From Longimicrobiales bacterium (lineage in GTDB: Bacteria > Gemmatimonadota > Gemmatimonadetes > Longimicrobiales > Gaopeijiaceae): DNA of 64,000 nucleotides. The DNA is taken from assembly GCA_028278645.1 (NCBI GenBank), contig JANQDZ010000014.1, positions 28,088 to 92,087 of the forward strand, read 5' to 3'. A model generated the notes under the pieces. That model was not told where the DNA came from, ran no database searches, and saw only the letters and a program-made list of their open reading frames with translations. Shown here piece by piece: positions 43,275 to 51,939 of the stretch. Every line of letters starts with the position of its first letter. The stretch's first letter is position 1. The position numbers and the translations under genes were made by a program.

Positions 43275-44531
43275 TCAGCCGCGTCCGCTCTCGGTCACGC
43301 GGAGGCGCACGACATACTGGACGTCCAGGTCATCCCGGGCCAGGCCGTAAATCTCCTCCCCGAGGAACAGACGTGGGGTGAAGCGGTACGGCATGGCCAC
43401 CACCCCCAAGAAACGTCCCTCGTGGTCGAAGACGTCCCAATCCACCGACCCGAAGTCCTCAGTGAAGTTGTAAAGCTCCATCTCTTCGTCGGAGAGCTCC
43501 CCAGGAGGGTGAACCGGCTGGACCCAGAGGGATCCTCGGTACCCCAGATGGAAGGTCTTATAAACAGGGAGGAACTCTGCGAAGAATACGGCTGCGCGGT
43601 TGGCGGCCAGACGGGAGGGAGGAACCCCGGCGTCAAGCCAGGCGCGGTCCAGGAAGAAAAAAATGGCCCGGGTATCCCTTTCCGTGATGGGTCTGGGTTC
43701 CGACGGCATCGAGACGACTCGTCTGAGTTTGCCGGTCCGGTCGTGGAATCCGATCCTGTACTCGCTGTTCATCCCGAAGAGGACCGTGAGGGAATCGGTA
43801 ACGTCCCACGAGGGCTCGGGGGTGAAGTAGGTGATACCGGGCCCCGCCAGCATCCCCCCGGTGGGGATTCGGAGGAGGGTATCCCCCAAAAATCCTGACG
43901 GTTCGATGGCCACGACGGCGTCCATGGTGTCGGGAGCTGGGCCGTTCCGGACTCTTGTGGGGCGCAGCTGAACCGTCATTCCTCCTGAAGGTGTTAGGTC
44001 GTAGCGAAGAGGGCGGCCCCTCTCGGGCTCGAGGGGTGTGCTGGACAGGGCCCGCCCGTCGGGATCGAATCTGTTGATCCTTCGGTTTCGGACGTCGGGC
44101 ACCAAAAGGGTGTCGCCTGGGCTCAGGAGAAGCTGGATGGCACCCAAACCCAGCTCACCTGGACCGGACCCAGGCCTTCCGATGGTTCTCAAAAAGTTGC
44201 CGTTCCTTGAAAAAACCCGGATTTCTTGGGCGTGTTGGTCGGAGACGAAGATCCGGCCCTCTCCGTCAACTGCGATTGCCCCTACCTGCCCGAACTGGTA
44301 GGGCAGCTCTCCGGCCAGCCCTCCGATCCGAACTTCCTCCTTCAGCTGCCACTCCTTTCCAGGCTCCCAGAGACCGGTTCCGTCGTTCTCGACGATGGCC
44401 ACCCCGGCGCTATCACGGACTGTCCCGCCCCAGGCGTCCGGCACCCCTCCCCCGGTGCATCCGGCCTGAAGGGCAGAGGTGCCAATCAGGGCGGCTCCAA
44501 CCAGGATGAGAACCCCTCGGGCGTTTGGCAT
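43275..44531 (-). CDS. 6-bladed beta-propeller lipoprotein
   Basis: A 418-residue protein started at ATG 44531 (MPNARGVLILVGAALIGTSA), chosen because it begins a lipoprotein signal with lipobox LQAGC at Cys25; the frame is open further upstream without sense. The mature part repeats short blades such as VGAIAVDGEGRIFVSDQHAQ, EIRVFSRNGNFLRTIGRPGS, GPGELG and DTLLVPDVRNRRINRFDPDG, the pattern of NHL/6-bladed propellers found in large numbers in Gemmatimonadota. Role likely binding or sensing at the cell surface; no enzyme motif is visible. A short frame at 44705-44800 upstream is not convincing. Confidence 0.82.
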   Translation of the reverse strand: MPNARGVLILVGAALIGTSALQAGCTGGGVPDAWGGTVRDSAGVAIVENDGTGLWEPGKEWQLKEEVRIGGLAGELPYQFGQVGAIAVDGEGRIFVSDQHAQEIRVFSRNGNFLRTIGRPGSGPGELGLGAIQLLLSPGDTLLVPDVRNRRINRFDPDGRALSSTPLEPERGRPLRYDLTPSGGMTVQLRPTRVRNGPAPDTMDAVVAIEPSGFLGDTLLRIPTGGMLAGPGITYFTPEPSWDVTDSLTVLFGMNSEYRIGFHDRTGKLRRVVSMPSEPRPITERDTRAIFFFLDRAWLDAGVPPSRLAANRAAVFFAEFLPVYKTFHLGYRGSLWVQPVHPPGELSDEEMELYNFTEDFGSVDWDVFDHEGRFLGVVAMPYRFTPRLFLGEEIYGLARDDLDVQYVVRLRVTESGRG

Positions 44532-44849
44532 CTGGTCAACTTCCCCCTGCTTCGGTTTACTCCACGATACCCACATCGACGTATAACCCTCCACCGGAAT
44601 GATCTGTCCAACCGCTTGCGTTGTTGACCAACCGGGTGGGATCGGTGTCCGCAGGACTCTGCCCAGACGTTTCACGCCGAATCGTGCCATATGAACCCGA
44701 TTGTATGCACCCCAACCCCCGCGGAGAGCTGATCGTGGATGGCGAAGAGTTCCTGGCCATCCCGGGGAGGGGACGCTTCTTTCCCTGCAAGCTGGGGTAG
44801 GCTGAAAACGCCTGGGTTGGCTCGAGGAGGGCTGTTTCGGGAACAGCCG

Positions 44850-46655
44850 CTACCTCTCCCCGAGGACGATCTCCCATCGGTCGGCGCCGCCCTTCTCGGA
44901 TCGAAGCTCCAAGCCGACCCGAGTTCCGGCGGGGCCGGTCACCCGCCACGATCCTCTGTAGAGGCTCACGTACTCCGACTCCCTCGTCCCTCTCATGAAG
45001 GGAAAGGACACGGTGAGGGGATCGGCGGTGGAGGCACCACTTCCCAGCTCCAAACTCACCCGATCCGGCACGGCGATCCCGGTGTTACGAGCCTGTTCCA
45101 TGGAGGTGTCGAGATAGCCTTCGTTGGCCACCGTGGCCGTGATAATCCACTCGTCGGCTCGGTCGCCTCGAGCCACCGCTACATCCTGGATTTTCACCAA
45201 TGGGGTGAGGAGTGCTCGAACCACGGCGAACTCGGCTTGGTCCTGGACTACTTCCTGGAGGAAGGGCCCCGGGGGTGGGTTCCGTAGCCAATAACGGGTG
45301 AACCCGCCGATCTCCACCTCGCCCAGGGTGGGGTGGGAGAAGGCCTTCCAGTCGATGAATCCCTCTCCTGACAGGCGCGACGACCCTTCGTTCTTGTCCA
45401 GCCACTTCAAAACCGAAGCTTTCACATCCGGTCGGTTATATCGACCCGGAATGGCGAAGAGGGGCTTGTCCCTCGGAATGTCGCCCCATCCCATCTCGTT
45501 CACGAAGGGCTCCATGGTCCAGAGTTCCGTGGTCACCGAAAAGAGCCCCTGATGAACGTAGGACCAGTCGATGAAAACACCGTGTCTGACGCCGGGCTGC
45601 CGGTCAAAAGGCACATCTGGGAGGATCGTGGTGAAGTCGTTGTAAACCGATGCGACCGGATAGGTGGTTATTGCGGTGCCTTTTGCCAGGATGGCGTTGT
45701 AGTCCTGTAGGTCCTGAGGAGGGAAGTCGGTGTCCGGCCTGGCGGCGTAGGGCCGCAGATGAATCCCGGAGGTTGTGTGCCAGGATTCAATCTGGGAGAT
45801 CTCCGGCTTGGAGAGGATAAAATCCACCAGGACTCTGGCGTTGTGCTCCTGGAGGGGGTAGTCCCCACCGCCCCGGAACCGGGCGTCGGTTGAGGCCCAG
45901 TAAGCCGGGTAGTTCCGGTTGGAGATGAAGCCGGTCGTCGGGGCATCTTCGTTGACCTGGCCGTCCCCGTCATTGTCCAAACCCTCGGTGATGACCCGGT
46001 AGAAGGGGCCCTCGGTATCGCCCTCTTCCCGACGGACCATGAGGCGCGGCTCGGGGCCATACCGTACCCATCGGCCGTCCGGATCCGGAACCCGGATCTC
46101 CAGGATCTGGCCGTCGCCATCGGCGTCGTCCGGGCCGTCTTCGCCCACCTTCCCGTCACCGTCGGCGTCTCTGGCCCCTGGGGCTTCTGCCGGATCCCAG
46201 TCGATGGTCCCGGTCATGGTGGCTTCGGCCCCGTCCGGATCTCCTCGCTGAACGATGTACACGGTACGGGTGTCCACCAGACGGGTTACCGCCGGATCGG
46301 TCCCGTACCTCGAAAGGAGGTAGTGGGCGAGGTAAAGGGTCACCTCCCCACCCGTCACTTCAGAGGCGTGTTGGTTGCCGTCGAAGTAGGCAGCGGGTTT
46401 TGTCTCGGGAGTACCGGTCGCCTGGTTCCCGATCTCGATGCACCAGATCTCCTTCTGGCCGGTGACACTCTTCCCGATGGAGTAGAGCCTAGCCAGGCTG
46501 GGATAAGATTCGGCAAGATCTCTGAGGATAGATGTGGATTGGGCGTAGGTGTGGTACGTGAACTCGTACGCCGAATCCTGGGCCTCCACCACCGGGCCCG
46601 GGAGAAGGGTGAGAAAAATCCCGATCAGCCCGGAGGTGAAGCTCCTAAGGCACAT
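44850..46655 (-). CDS. Secreted M14 zinc carboxypeptidase with calcium-type repeats
   Basis: A 601-residue exopeptidase with a signal peptide to about residue 25 (GIFLTLLPGPVVEAQ). Zinc ligands are His96 and Glu99 (FDGNQHASEVTGG) with a later His near IESWHTTSGIH; the general base is the Glu of SVTTELWTMEPF. Unusually the domain is interrupted at about 163-185 and 223-240 by Asp-rich segments (DADGDGKVGEDGPDDADGDG and DNDGDGQVNEDA) that look like calcium-binding loops. This insertion recurs in other bacterial M14 proteins. A C-terminal beta domain follows residue 470. It begins two bases after the sortilin-type gene, so the two are one operon. Confidence 0.9.
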   Translation of the reverse strand: MCLRSFTSGLIGIFLTLLPGPVVEAQDSAYEFTYHTYAQSTSILRDLAESYPSLARLYSIGKSVTGQKEIWCIEIGNQATGTPETKPAAYFDGNQHASEVTGGEVTLYLAHYLLSRYGTDPAVTRLVDTRTVYIVQRGDPDGAEATMTGTIDWDPAEAPGARDADGDGKVGEDGPDDADGDGQILEIRVPDPDGRWVRYGPEPRLMVRREEGDTEGPFYRVITEGLDNDGDGQVNEDAPTTGFISNRNYPAYWASTDARFRGGGDYPLQEHNARVLVDFILSKPEISQIESWHTTSGIHLRPYAARPDTDFPPQDLQDYNAILAKGTAITTYPVASVYNDFTTILPDVPFDRQPGVRHGVFIDWSYVHQGLFSVTTELWTMEPFVNEMGWGDIPRDKPLFAIPGRYNRPDVKASVLKWLDKNEGSSRLSGEGFIDWKAFSHPTLGEVEIGGFTRYWLRNPPPGPFLQEVVQDQAEFAVVRALLTPLVKIQDVAVARGDRADEWIITATVANEGYLDTSMEQARNTGIAVPDRVSLELGSGASTADPLTVSFPFMRGTRESEYVSLYRGSWRVTGPAGTRVGLELRSEKGGADRWEIVLGER

Positions 46656-46657
46656 CG

Positions 46658-49600
46658 TCAGCTCCCTCCTCCCACGAGGATTCTCGCCTCCCCGCCAAGC
46701 AGCCGGTTCAGGCTGGAAATCGGACCATTGATGATGGATTGGAGCGCGCCCTCCTTCAGCCGGATCTGTTCCGTCACCTCTTGGATCACCTGAAGTTGAC
46801 CGTCGGTTGGCCGTGCTTGGGCACCGGTGATCCCTCTGGTGGCGAAGCTCAACTGCTCTGAGAGACGAGGGTACTGCCGGTATCCCATCCGGGGAGGGGG
46901 CCGACGGAGATCGTTGTCCAGATCGGCCAGCTCCTCTGAAGCCGCATCGATCTGGGCCAGAACCTCGCTTTCGTTGGAGAGATCCTTCCCGGTTATCGTT
47001 TCCCGGAGATTTTCCAGCTGGGCCATGAGGTCCTCGACCGTCCGAATCATGTTATTCAGATCTGCCTGTACTTCCTGGCTTCTCTGAACAGCCTCCGTCC
47101 TGGCTCGGTAGTCTGCCACGGTCGATTCTACCTCCGGGTCCCCCCTGACCTGGAAGGACTTCGACAGCTCAACGCCGTTCACGCTCATGGTCGCCGTGTA
47201 GGTCCCAGGCACGACCGGGGCCCCGGATCCGCCACCCCTCCCTCCCGAGGCGGAAGACGGGTTGGCCCAGGTCAGATTCCAGATGACCCGGTTCACACCA
47301 GCTGCGGCCCGTACGTTGTTGAGCTCTCTAACCAACCGGCCGCTCTCGTCCGAGATCTGGATGGTCACCCCTCCTGAGCTCCTGTCCGGAGCCTCCGCTA
47401 GATAGAAGTTGATGTAGGCTCCTTCCCGTGGGTTCTCACCCTGGAAGGTGCTTCTCCCGAGGCTGGAGTCCCGACCCCAGGATTCCCAGTCGGTGGCTTC
47501 CCGGATGTCGAACAGGTAGACGTCCTCCTCCATGGCAGTAGCCAGCTCCACGAAGGGTTGGATGTCGTCGAGGATCCAAGCTCCCACCCCGTGGGTGCCG
47601 ATGACCAGGTCGTTGTACTGGGGTTGGATTTTGATTCCGCGGACCGAAACGCGAGGCAGGTTGCTCCGGGCATCGAACCAGGTGGCGCCCCGGTCTACGG
47701 AGGCGAACAGCCCCCTGTCCATTCCGAGGAAGAGGAGGTTCGGGTTGGCCGGATGTTGGCGGATCACCTTGGCGTAGTCGTCTTGGGGGAGGCCCCCAGC
47801 AATGTCCCGCCAGGTGGCGCCGTAGTCCGTTGTTTCCCAGACATGGGGGGTGAAATCGTCCATCCGGTGGTTGTCGGAGACAACAAAGGCGGTTCCAGCT
47901 TCCGTGGGCGATGCTTCGATGTTCTGGATCCACGCTTCCGGTGGGAGACCGGGGATGTTGTCCCTGACGTTGGTCCATGATCCTCCATTGTCCCGGGTGA
48001 TCTGGACGTTCCCGTCGTCGGTCCCCACCCAGATGACGCCGGCTTCCACCGGTGACTCCGCTACGGTATAGATGGTCGTGTGGAATTCGGCGGCGGTATT
48101 GTCATTGTAGATCTCCCCACCCGAGTCACGTTGTTTTTCCGGATCGTCCGTCGTGAGATCTGGGCTGATGATGTCCCACGAGTACCCGTAGTCGCTGCTA
48201 CGGAAGAGAACGTTCCCTCCCCAATAGACCACCGAGGGGTCGTGGGGTGAGATGACGATTGGGGCGTCCCAGTTAAACCGATACCGGGCCTGACCCATGT
48301 TTTGGCCCTGGGACCCCACCATCCAGGGATGGGGCTCGATGGACCGAGTTTGCCCGGACCGGATGTCGGTAATGCGGAAGTAACCGCCCTGGGCGTTGGA
48401 ATAGACCAGCCAGGGCTGCCCCGGCACTGGTACCGTGTAGAATCCATCACCGCCGCTCACGGTGTACCACTCGTCAGCCAGGATTGAGCTACCCCTGGTC
48501 TTGGACGGCCCGCACCAGTTTCCGTTGTCCTGGAGGCCCCCGCAGACCCAATAAGGGTCCCGGTCGTCCACGAAGATGTGGTAGAACTGGGATAGATCCA
48601 CGTTCCGCCAGATATGGAAGTTGATGCCTCCGTCGAAGCTCACCTGGAAACCCCCGTCGCTGCCGGAGAGGAGATGGTCCCCATCGGCCGGGTTGATCCA
48701 AAGAGCTTGGTGATCCCCGTGGACACCGGAAGCAATCCGCTGGAAGGTCCGACCTCCGTCGGTGGATTTGGAAAGGCCCCCGGCTAGGGTGTACAGGGTG
48801 TTGGCGTCGGAAGGATCAACGAATACATCCGAATAGTAGAACGGCCGGAAGTTCAGGTTCCTGTCGTCGTTCATCATCCTCCAGGTCTCCCCGTAGTCGT
48901 CCGAACGGAAGAGAGTCCCGGCCGTGGGGAATTCCGTAACCAGGTAGACGACATTGGGAGAGGATTGGGCCACGCTGATCCCTGGCCTGGCCATGGGTTC
49001 GTCGGGCAGGGTTTCGATCTTTTTCCAGCTGTCCCCGCCGTCTCTGGACACGTAGAGGGCTGTCTCCCTCCCTCCGTCGGTGAAATGCCAAGGGCGCCGT
49101 CGGAAGGTCCACATCCCCGCGTAGACGTTCCTCGGATTGCTGAGGTCCAGGTCGAGATCTGCACACCCCGTGTCCTCGTCGATGTAAAGGACGTGTTGCC
49201 AGGTCATCCCGCCGTCCTCAGTTCGGTAGACCCCCCGCTCCTCGTTGGGTCCCCATGCCCGCCCCATGGCGCATACCAGGGCCAGGTCCGGGTCACGGGG
49301 ATCCACCACGATTCGTTTGATGTGTTCGGTCCGATCCATCCCGAGGTGGGTCCAGCTGCCCCCGCCGTCGGTGGAGCGCCACACCCCGAGGCCATAAGAA
49401 ATCGAGTTCCTCGGATCCGCCTCGCCCGATCCAAGCCAGACCACGTTTTGGTCGGACGGTGCCACGGTCAGTGATCCCACAGAATACGCCTCGGCGTCCT
49501 GCCACTGAGGCTCGAAGGTGACCCCTCCGTTAACGGTCTTGTAGACTCCGCCGTCGGCACCTCCTACCCAGTAGGTGGATGGGTCTCCCGGAATCCCCAC

Positions 49601-49783
49601 GATGGCTGAGACCCGACCCCCGACGTTCACCGGTCCGATATGCCGGAATTCCAGGTCCGATACCGCGCTCTGGTAATCGGCCGGGGTTTGGCCGGCCAAC
49701 GGCATGGCGGCGGGAGCGGCGAGGACGAGACCTACAAAGAGCCACACCGCCCGATGGAACGGTGACAGAGAGGGAGCGCTCAT
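46658..49783 (-). CDS. Secreted VPS10/sortilin-type beta-propeller protein
   Basis: A 1041-residue exported protein; ATG 49783 gives a signal peptide (AVWLFVGLVLAAPAAMPLAG). It is a chain of BNR/Asp-box blades, for example VYKTVNGGVTFEPQW, VWRSTDGGGSWTHLG, VYRTEDGGMTWQHV, LYVSRDGGDSWKKI, LFRSDDYGETWRMM, making the ten-bladed propeller of the VPS10/sortilin type. After about residue 740 come a fibronectin-like domain and a helical tail with Leu-rich repeats (EDLMAQLENLRETITG). The family, often called glycosyl hydrolase, has no shown catalysis in bacteria and may bind peptides. Co-transcription with a carboxypeptidase supports a peptide-related role. Confidence 0.9.
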   Translation of the reverse strand: MSAPSLSPFHRAVWLFVGLVLAAPAAMPLAGQTPADYQSAVSDLEFRHIGPVNVGGRVSAIVGIPGDPSTYWVGGADGGVYKTVNGGVTFEPQWQDAEAYSVGSLTVAPSDQNVVWLGSGEADPRNSISYGLGVWRSTDGGGSWTHLGMDRTEHIKRIVVDPRDPDLALVCAMGRAWGPNEERGVYRTEDGGMTWQHVLYIDEDTGCADLDLDLSNPRNVYAGMWTFRRRPWHFTDGGRETALYVSRDGGDSWKKIETLPDEPMARPGISVAQSSPNVVYLVTEFPTAGTLFRSDDYGETWRMMNDDRNLNFRPFYYSDVFVDPSDANTLYTLAGGLSKSTDGGRTFQRIASGVHGDHQALWINPADGDHLLSGSDGGFQVSFDGGINFHIWRNVDLSQFYHIFVDDRDPYWVCGGLQDNGNWCGPSKTRGSSILADEWYTVSGGDGFYTVPVPGQPWLVYSNAQGGYFRITDIRSGQTRSIEPHPWMVGSQGQNMGQARYRFNWDAPIVISPHDPSVVYWGGNVLFRSSDYGYSWDIISPDLTTDDPEKQRDSGGEIYNDNTAAEFHTTIYTVAESPVEAGVIWVGTDDGNVQITRDNGGSWTNVRDNIPGLPPEAWIQNIEASPTEAGTAFVVSDNHRMDDFTPHVWETTDYGATWRDIAGGLPQDDYAKVIRQHPANPNLLFLGMDRGLFASVDRGATWFDARSNLPRVSVRGIKIQPQYNDLVIGTHGVGAWILDDIQPFVELATAMEEDVYLFDIREATDWESWGRDSSLGRSTFQGENPREGAYINFYLAEAPDRSSGGVTIQISDESGRLVRELNNVRAAAGVNRVIWNLTWANPSSASGGRGGGSGAPVVPGTYTATMSVNGVELSKSFQVRGDPEVESTVADYRARTEAVQRSQEVQADLNNMIRTVEDLMAQLENLRETITGKDLSNESEVLAQIDAASEELADLDNDLRRPPPRMGYRQYPRLSEQLSFATRGITGAQARPTDGQLQVIQEVTEQIRLKEGALQSIINGPISSLNRLLGGEARILVGGGS

Positions 49784-49932
49784 GGTTCGACATCCTTCAT
49801 TGGGGGCGAGTTTTTTGGTCCAGAGGGCGAATGTATTGGCCGTGGGGTAGAGGCGCCATGAAAGGCCGGGCCCGGGGGAACCGGGGTTTTTCTTCCCAGT
49901 CGTAGAGGAGCGCCGCCACTGGCCTGGTATGG

Positions 49933-50313
49933 TCAGGCCGGTTTTAAGTCCAGTACGGGTGTACCGTCCACGGCGTCCAGGCCGCGGACGGTGAGGACAT
50001 TCTCTCGGATACCCAGTAGGTCGACCTCGGTGACACCTACGCCGTTGGGTCGACGGGGGCTCCTGAGGGCGAAAACCCCCCGTTTTGGCCGGGAGGTGTC
50101 CCCACGCGGGTGCTGAAGGGAATCCCACCCCTTCGAGAGATGAAAATGGAAGACGACCAGAATCCGGGATTCCTTGTCCAACTCGGTGAGGGCCTCGATG
50201 AAGCCAGGACGAAGGACGATCCGGGAATCAGCGGCTCGGAGGTTGTCGCCCGACGTCCCGAAGGGTAGGCCGTTTTTGACATTACCGATGGGTTCGAACG
50301 TCACTTTTTCCAT
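49933..50313 (-). CDS. trmO: TrmO/TsaA-family tRNA t6A N6-methyltransferase-like protein
   Basis: A 126-residue single TsaA domain (a small beta-barrel SAM-binding fold, about 130 residues). ATG 50313 lies eight bases after the DUF1847 gene, giving the family start VTFEPIGNVKNGLPF. Signatures: SRIVLRPGFIEALTELDKES, VVFHFHLSKGWDSLQHPRGD, RGVFALRSPRRPNGVGVTEV and DLLGIRENVLTVRGLDAVDG, then TPVLDLKP; these match the conserved R-S-P-x-R-P-N-x-I/V-G motif. In E. coli TrmO methylates t6A37 of tRNA-Thr. Small bacterial/archaeal TsaA proteins such as this lack the C-terminal extension of the E. coli enzyme, so the substrate is less certain. Confidence 0.88.
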   Translation of the reverse strand: MEKVTFEPIGNVKNGLPFGTSGDNLRAADSRIVLRPGFIEALTELDKESRILVVFHFHLSKGWDSLQHPRGDTSRPKRGVFALRSPRRPNGVGVTEVDLLGIRENVLTVRGLDAVDGTPVLDLKPA

Positions 50314-50320
50314 ATTCCAG

Positions 50321-51385
50321 CTACTTAGCCAAGGGAGAGTAAAGAGCCGCCACGGTGTTGTGAGCAAGGACCCGATCTTTCGCCACCAAGCAGACGGCCG
50401 GGGCTTGGAGGTGAGCCAGGGTGGCGGCGTCGTGACCAACACATTGGCCCAATACAAGAACGAAATCCGCCCTGTCTCGGTTGAGGAGTTCCGCCTGGGC
50501 GATGGGATTACAGACCATTTCGGCTTTCCCTGGTGTGACCTTCTGGTCGTCTCGGATGCCGACGGCCTCCTTGGGTACTGCACCGGTCTTACAGCAAACG
50601 GACGACACCCTGAATCCATTGGTCTCCAGGATTTTGCAGAGGGTTTTAGCCTCTTCCCGGAACCCCACACAAAAGCTCACGCCGATGCGGCTGGCCCCCA
50701 TGGCATGGCCGAGGGTCATCGCCTCCGCGACCCGGGATCGGATTGGCTCAGTGGCGCACCCGGTGGACGCAGCCAGGGCCTGCAACCCTACGAGATCGGT
50801 CCCCGTGTAAGGCGGCCGTTCAGTCCTGGGCCAGTGACCGAAGAGTTCTTTTTGGAGGTAGCTCCGGCTCGTGTAAAGGCCGGCTGCGGGGTTGTGGCCA
50901 AGACGTCGGTCGCGGGCGATAAGGCTGATAGCCGGGCCTTCCGTCCTGCTCAAGAAAACAACCTCATGGGCTACGCACATTCCCACGATCAGGTTCAGAT
51001 CGACGCCTGCCCCTGCGAAGAAGTCTGCTTGCCCTGACGGATCGACCTCCACCGCGGGAGGTGAGACATATGCTTCCAGACCGAGGCCCCTGAGATAGGT
51101 CCGGATCTGGGCCGCTTCGTCGGACATGTCGGGGCAGTGGGGTAGCCCGATCTTCACGAACCCCATGAGCCGCGCGAACTCGGCGGCTTCTTCCAGCCGC
51201 GTCCACTTACAGTACCCTTCTGCCTCGACCTGAGCCGAGTTGATCAGGAGCTCCCTGGAATCCGCGTCGGAATAGAGGTCGTCTAAGTCGGGGAATCTCC
51301 CTCGCATCAGACATGTCTCCGGTGCGGCTTCCACCACGCCGCCCCGGCAGACGAAGCTCTTACACTCGGCACAATGAACCGTCAT
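50321..51385 (-). CDS. Duplicated DUF1847 metal-binding protein
   Basis: A 354-residue cytoplasmic protein. ATG 51385, following GGAGGGGTGGAG, gives the start MTVHCAECKSFVCRGG with a Cys cluster (three Cys) likely to bind a metal. The protein then contains the same domain twice: residues about 75-195 (IGLPHCPDMSDEAAQ, LIVGMCVAHEVVFLSRTEGP, LIARDRRLGHNPAAGLYTS) and about 225-354 (IGVSFCVGFREEAKTLCKIL, VLGQCVGHDAATLAHLQAP, LVAKDRVLAHNTVAALYSP). Each has G-x-C-V-x-H and D-R-x-L-x-H-N. Most DUF1847 proteins I know have one such unit. Function unknown; close coupling with trmO suggests a link to tRNA or SAM chemistry. Confidence 0.75.
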   Translation of the reverse strand: MTVHCAECKSFVCRGGVVEAAPETCLMRGRFPDLDDLYSDADSRELLINSAQVEAEGYCKWTRLEEAAEFARLMGFVKIGLPHCPDMSDEAAQIRTYLRGLGLEAYVSPPAVEVDPSGQADFFAGAGVDLNLIVGMCVAHEVVFLSRTEGPAISLIARDRRLGHNPAAGLYTSRSYLQKELFGHWPRTERPPYTGTDLVGLQALAASTGCATEPIRSRVAEAMTLGHAMGASRIGVSFCVGFREEAKTLCKILETNGFRVSSVCCKTGAVPKEAVGIRDDQKVTPGKAEMVCNPIAQAELLNRDRADFVLVLGQCVGHDAATLAHLQAPAVCLVAKDRVLAHNTVAALYSPLAK

Positions 51386-51544
51386 CTCCACCCCTCCAGG
51401 GCCTTCCACTGGCCTGACCCCAGGTTCCCCTGCATGGGACCCTGAAACAAGCCTCTCAGGACCTTGTCAAACTACCAGTCCGCACCCGATTCTGCAGGAG
51501 CCTGAACAACCCGAAAGCGGCGTCTATATGGGAGGAGAAAGGGA

Positions 51545-51826
51545 ATGAAGGCCATCGCCGAAGTGCAGATCATCCCCATTGGGGCTGGTGTGTCGGTGCG
51601 GAAAGAAGTCATGAGGGCCCATGAGGTTTTGGAGGAATCAGGGCTGAACATCACCCTGCATGCGAATGGGTCCAACCTGGAGGGGGAGCTGGGCGAAGTT
51701 TTGGCCACGGTTCGACGAGCCATCGAAACCCTTCATTCCGAAGGTGTGGTACGCCTCTCTTCCCATATCAAGATCGGGACCCGGACCGACAAGGTCCCCA
51801 CCATGGCGGGAAAGCTGTTCAAGTAA
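51545..51826 (+). CDS. MTH1187/YkoF-family thiamine-binding protein
   Basis: A 93-residue ferredoxin-like protein of the DUF77/MTH1187 family: AIAEVQIIPIGAGVSVRKEV, VLEESGLNITLHANGSNLEG and the closing IGTRTDKVPTMAGKLF match the conserved core. Related YkoF and yeast Ecm15 proteins bind thiamine or its pyrimidine part. It begins at ATG after GGGAGGAG... (GGAGG at about 51530). It lies alone and divergent from the DUF1847 gene. A short hairpin (GGCCGA ... TCGGCC, 51872-51896) follows. Confidence 0.85.
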   Translation: MKAIAEVQIIPIGAGVSVRKEVMRAHEVLEESGLNITLHANGSNLEGELGEVLATVRRAIETLHSEGVVRLSSHIKIGTRTDKVPTMAGKLFK

Positions 51827-51871
51827 CCGGTGGCCCGGACGGCTCCTGGGGGGAGGGTTGCAAAAAGAAGG

Positions 51872-51896
51872 TGGCCGATGGGTTGAACCCCTCGGC
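51872..51896. other. Short intergenic hairpin
   Basis: GGCCGA/TCGGCC with an inner GGG/CCC stem. On the minus strand it is followed by CTTCTTTTT, which looks like an intrinsic terminator facing away from the thiamine-binding gene, but no minus-strand gene ends here. Confidence 0.4.
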
Positions 51897-51939
51897 CGCC
51901 CGATCCGTAGGGTGGGTGAACCCCGCTCAGAGGTGAGAG

